Positions 19,739-22,956 of a stretch of 22,956 nucleotides of DNA are shown one piece after another. Source of the stretch: an uncultured Eubacteriales bacterium (GTDB lineage Bacteria; Bacillota; Clostridia; Oscillospirales; Acutalibacteraceae); NCBI GenBank assembly GCA_934444695.1, contig CAKSDF010000016.1:1-22956 (forward strand). Reading direction: 5' to 3'. Position 1 is the stretch's first letter. Each line of letters begins with the position of its first letter. Below the pieces are notes generated by a model, which was not told where the DNA came from, did no database searches, and saw only the letters and a program-made list of their open reading frames with translations. Made by a program: the position numbers and the translations under genes.

Positions 19739-21160
19739 ATGTATTCCGAAAGCATTTATTTTATCGCCTTGCAAAATGCCCTGGGATTTGCTTCAAAGGC
19801 GCTTTGTCCCGCCCTTTTGAAGTTTAAAACTCCGCAAAATATTTTTGCCGCTTCAAAAGACGAGCTTAAAGGCAGCGGGATCTTTTCCAAAGCTCAGCTC
19901 GAAAGAATATCGGAGGAAACCCTGCAAAGGGCAAAAAGAATATTTTCTTCCTGCGAAAATTCCGGTGTAACGGTCATACCCTACGGCGGGGAAAGATATC
20001 CCAAAAGGCTTATGGAAATTCCCGATCCTCCGACCGTCCTTTATGTTTTAGGAGATATGCCGGCCATAGACGATCAGCCGGTTATGACCATTGTGGGAAG
20101 CCGAAAGCCCACCGAGTATGGATCGGTTTCGGCATTTAACCTTTCGCGGGCGCTTTGCTCGGCGGGGTTTATTGTGGTCAGCGGCGGAGCGCTGGGAGTC
20201 GATTCGGCGGCTCACGAGGGAGCGCTTGACGTGGGCGGAAAGACGGTTGCGGTGCTGGGAACGGGGTTTTTCTCAAACTATCTTATGCGGCAGGAGCCTT
20301 TAAGACGGCGCATCAGCCAAAGCGGCGCCCTTGTGACCGAGTTTCCGCCGGGTATGCCGGTTCAGCGCTTTTCCTTTCCAATGAGAAACAGAATGATCTC
20401 GGGACTGTCTCTCGGAACGGCAGTGGTGCAGGCGGGAGAAAAAAGCGGCTCGCTCATAACCGCCTCATATGCAGCCGAACAGGGCAGGGATGTTTTTGTA
20501 ATCCCCGGCCACGCGGGAGAACAGTGTTTTAAAGGCTCAAACGAGCTTATAAAAAACGGGGCAAAGCCCATTTTCTCGTTTAAAGACATTGCCGAGGAAT
20601 ATTGCCCGCTTTTTGTCGGAAAAATAGACCTTGGTGCGGGAGAGCTTTGCGGATTTAAAGATAAACTGCCCGATACATTATCGATGGTCGACGGTGGAAC
20701 GTCCGGCCGGGCGAGCCATAAGGCTTCGAAAGACGGTTTTGACGCCGAGGGAAAATCAGCCTTTGAGAAAACGGCTTCCGAAAAAGAAAACGGCCGAAAG
20801 CAAAAAACCGACGGCGGGCAAAACGAGCGGACGGCAAAGGTAAGAAAGACCGCAAACAACCGATCTGTATATCCCTATGACGTACACACCGGCAGCGAAA
20901 ACACAAAGGCCGGCTCCTCCGATACCGTAAACGGCGACCTGCCACCTATTAACAAAAAATTTACCGACGACGAAATTCAAAGGGACTTGTCAGAGGATGC
21001 AAGGTTAGTGTATAATAGCTTCCGAAAAAATATTTCGCTTTTCGACGAACTGTCGGCGCAAAGCCATCTTAACAGCGGAAGGCTGCTTTGTGCTTTAACC
21101 GAGCTTGAGTTGTCGGGACTTGTGTCGGCACTTTCTGGCAATCGGTTTGAAAAGCTTTAG
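19739..21160 (+). CDS. dprA: DNA processing protein DprA (Smf) with long linker
   Basis: About 473 residues, longer than the usual 280-370. A helix-hairpin-like N-domain (1-65) precedes the Rossmann-type DprA domain (about 90-290), with MTIVGSRKPTEYG, VVSGGALGVDSAAHEG, LVTEFPPGMPVQRFSF and GSLITASYAAEQGRDVF. A low-complexity charged linker (about 305-405, rich in Lys, Asp, Ser, Gly and Thr) follows, then a C-terminal winged helix (LVYNSFRKNISLFDEL). DprA loads RecA on single-stranded DNA during transformation. I start at the ATG at 19739, eight bases after AAAGGG, rather than the GTG inside it. It is coupled to the methyltransferase gene and precedes topA, a common Firmicutes order. Confidence 0.95.
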   Translation: MYSESIYFIALQNALGFASKALCPALLKFKTPQNIFAASKDELKGSGIFSKAQLERISEETLQRAKRIFSSCENSGVTVIPYGGERYPKRLMEIPDPPTVLYVLGDMPAIDDQPVMTIVGSRKPTEYGSVSAFNLSRALCSAGFIVVSGGALGVDSAAHEGALDVGGKTVAVLGTGFFSNYLMRQEPLRRRISQSGALVTEFPPGMPVQRFSFPMRNRMISGLSLGTAVVQAGEKSGSLITASYAAEQGRDVFVIPGHAGEQCFKGSNELIKNGAKPIFSFKDIAEEYCPLFVGKIDLGAGELCGFKDKLPDTLSMVDGGTSGRASHKASKDGFDAEGKSAFEKTASEKENGRKQKTDGGQNERTAKVRKTANNRSVYPYDVHTGSENTKAGSSDTVNGDLPPINKKFTDDEIQRDLSEDARLVYNSFRKNISLFDELSAQSHLNSGRLLCALTELELSGLVSALSGNRFEKL

Positions 21161-21294
21161 TGCGCATAGGGAATACATACGGCGCATAAATCTTACGGTC
21201 AAAGCGCGGATCGCAGTGAGACGTTAAAGCCGACGATCGGCGCGTAATATCAAATTGAGTATACATACCTTTCACGAAAGGAAGTTTTTAATAA
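21161..21294. promoter_or_regulatory. dprA-topA spacer with a small hairpin at the topA ribosome site
   Basis: CCTTTC-AC-GAAAGG at 21268-21281 could form a short hairpin that covers part of the GAAAGGAAG ribosome site of topA. TATACAT just upstream of it resembles a -10 box. No terminator is seen after dprA. Confidence 0.35.
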
Positions 21295-22956
21295 ATGTCT
21301 GATCTGGTCATTGTGGAGTCGCCGACCAAGGCAAAAAGCATTAAAAAATATCTTGGCGGCAATTATGAAATAATGGCGTCGGTAGGTCATATACGCGACC
21401 TGCCCAAAAAGAAAATGTCGGTTTCCCTTGATGGGAAATTTACACCGAAATACGAGCCTGTGGCCGGTAAGGAGGAGCTCATAAAATCCCTTCAGACCGC
21501 CGCCGCAAAAAGCGATCGGGTATATCTCGCAACCGACCCCGACCGCGAGGGTGAAGCCATTGCCTGGCACCTTGCCGAGCTTTTGGCGCTTAACGAAAAC
21601 GAGCCTATAAGGGTCACTTTTAACGAAATAACAAAATCGGGAGTGCAAAAGGGAATGGCCGCTCCCCGTTCCATAGATATGAATCTTGTAGACGCTCAGC
21701 AGGCCAGAAGAATCCTCGACCGAATCGTCGGTTATAAGCTCAGTCCCTTCCTCTGGAAAAAGGTCAGAAGAGGTCTTTCGGCCGGAAGGGTGCAGAGCGT
21801 GGTCGTGAGGCTTATCGTCGACAGGGAAGAGGAAATAAGAAAATTTGTTCCCGAGGAATACTGGACAATCGACGCAAAATTAAGCCAGAAACCCACCTCC
21901 AAGAAATTTGCCGCAAAGCTGCACACCACCCTCGACGGCAAAAAGGTGGCCATTTCAAACGAACAGCAGGCAAACGAAATAAGAGAGGCCCTTGAAAAGG
22001 CGCAGTATAAGGTTCTGAAGGTCAAAAAGGGCACAAGGACCTGCCAGCCACCCCCTCCCTTTATCACATCGGCACTGCAGCAGGATACCGCAAGAAAATT
22101 CGGAATGACCGGTGAGCGCACCATGCGTATCGCTCAGCAGCTCTATGAAGGAATCGACATTCAGGGAATGGGCACCACAGGTCTTATAACCTATATGAGA
22201 ACCGACTCGGTGAGAATTTCCGAGGAAGCCAGAGCGGCCGGAAATCAGTTTATAGAGGAGCATTTCGGCAAAAATTATCTGCCGGCAAAACCCCGGTATT
22301 ATAAGACAAAAGCCTCGGCTCAGGACGGACACGAGGCCATACGTCCCACCGTCATCTCCCTTACCCCCGCAATGGCAAAGCCCTCTCTCACTTCCGAGCA
22401 GTATAAGCTTTATAAGCTCATCTGGGAGCGGTTTATGGCCAGCCTTATGGCCGCATGTATCCAGTCGACCCAGTCGATAGATATTTCTGCAGCCGATTAC
22501 ATTTTCCGCGCCAGCGGATACACCGTGAAATTTGACGGATATACCGCCGTTTATTCTTCGGTAAAGGACGAGGATGAAGAGGGAGAATCGGTGCTTCCGC
22601 CTCTTGCCGAGGGAGATATACTGGTGCTGCGCGACCTTGCGGGAAATCAGCATTTCACCCAGCCCCCCGCAAGATATAACGACGCCACCCTTATTGACGT
22701 TATGGAGAAAACCGGCATCGGCCGACCCAGTACCTACGCACCTACCATCGCCACGGTCATAAAAAGAGAATATGTCGAAAGGGAAAAGCGTTCATTAAAG
22801 CCCACGCCTTTGGGAGAGGTCACCACCGGCCTTATGAAGGAGCTTTTCAAGGATATCGTCGATTCCAAATTCACCGCCAAGATGGAGGAGGATCTCGACC
22901 TTGTGGCCGAAGGAAAGCTTGACTACGTTACAACCCGCCAAAAATTCTACGGTCCC
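21295..22956 (+). CDS. topA: DNA topoisomerase I (type IA), partial, runs off the window
   Basis: The first 554 codons are open to the window end. The Toprim domain begins VIVESPTKAKSI (Glu9) and holds DPDREGE (Asp81, Asp83, Glu85) for magnesium. DAQQARRILDRIVGYKLSP and LSAGRVQSVVVRL are core type IA motifs. The catalytic tyrosine is Tyr300 in GLITYMRTDS, and HEAIRPT and TGIGRPSTYAPTI follow. The enzyme relaxes negative supercoils by cutting one strand through a 5'-phosphotyrosine bond. The C-terminal zinc-ribbon repeats usual for bacterial topA would lie beyond the window. The ATG has AAAGGAAG about 10 bases upstream. Confidence 0.97.
   Translation, partial: MSDLVIVESPTKAKSIKKYLGGNYEIMASVGHIRDLPKKKMSVSLDGKFTPKYEPVAGKEELIKSLQTAAAKSDRVYLATDPDREGEAIAWHLAELLALNENEPIRVTFNEITKSGVQKGMAAPRSIDMNLVDAQQARRILDRIVGYKLSPFLWKKVRRGLSAGRVQSVVVRLIVDREEEIRKFVPEEYWTIDAKLSQKPTSKKFAAKLHTTLDGKKVAISNEQQANEIREALEKAQYKVLKVKKGTRTCQPPPPFITSALQQDTARKFGMTGERTMRIAQQLYEGIDIQGMGTTGLITYMRTDSVRISEEARAAGNQFIEEHFGKNYLPAKPRYYKTKASAQDGHEAIRPTVISLTPAMAKPSLTSEQYKLYKLIWERFMASLMAACIQSTQSIDISAADYIFRASGYTVKFDGYTAVYSSVKDEDEEGESVLPPLAEGDILVLRDLAGNQHFTQPPARYNDATLIDVMEKTGIGRPSTYAPTIATVIKREYVEREKRSLKPTPLGEVTTGLMKELFKDIVDSKFTAKMEEDLDLVAEGKLDYVTTRQKFYGP

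Overview
The window looks like chromosomal DNA of a Gram-positive, spore-lineage Clostridia bacterium, most likely from the Oscillospiraceae/Ruminococcaceae group. The grounds are an infC-rpmI-rplT operon with an attenuator-type leader, a spoVAC-type gene, a dockerin-bearing secreted protein, a DtxR-type regulator, an A-type flavodiiron protein, and strong AGGAGG-like ribosome binding sites. The assignment is inferred from gene content only. I saw no tRNA, rRNA, CRISPR array, transposase or phage gene.

Layout: (1) 1-810: a small zinc-ribbon protein (minus) and a small XRE-type regulator (plus) whose start codon lies in a perfect hairpin. (2) 1177-3542 (minus): a membrane O-antigen ligase/polymerase-like protein overlapping a signal-less CE4-type deacetylase, a probable surface-glycan pair. 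(3) 3543-4422: non-coding, with a composite inverted repeat, an intrinsic terminator and a 17-bp tandem repeat. (4) 4423-8030 (minus): SPFH protein, zinc-ribbon membrane protein and TPM-domain protein, together resembling Bacillus subtilis YdjI/YdjG/YdjH but without pspA. (5) 8138-10068 (minus): an iron-type DtxR regulator and a flavodiiron protein. (6) 10227-10502 (minus): HU. (7) 10781-12898 (plus): adenine phosphoribosyltransferase and a second O-antigen-ligase-like membrane protein. (8) 13528-15750 (plus): a secreted GxGYxYP-family protein with an N-terminal dockerin. (9) 16142-17336 (minus): thiamine pyrophosphokinase-like protein and SpoVAC. (10) 17596-18900 (plus): infC-rpmI-rplT with promoter and leader attenuator. 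(11) 18957-22956 (plus): SpoU/TrmH-type rRNA methyltransferase, dprA, and topA, which runs off the window end.

Most genes are housekeeping or lineage-typical. The best candidates for a little-described system are the SPFH/zinc-ribbon/TPM membrane module beside an iron-type regulator and flavodiiron protein, and the intergenic DNA. Many spacers carry different degenerate short tandem repeats (unit lengths about 4/16, 13-15, 14, 17 and 24 bp). Two genes have a short tandem duplication at their stop codon. These repeat tracts are read directly from the sequence; any function for them is speculative.
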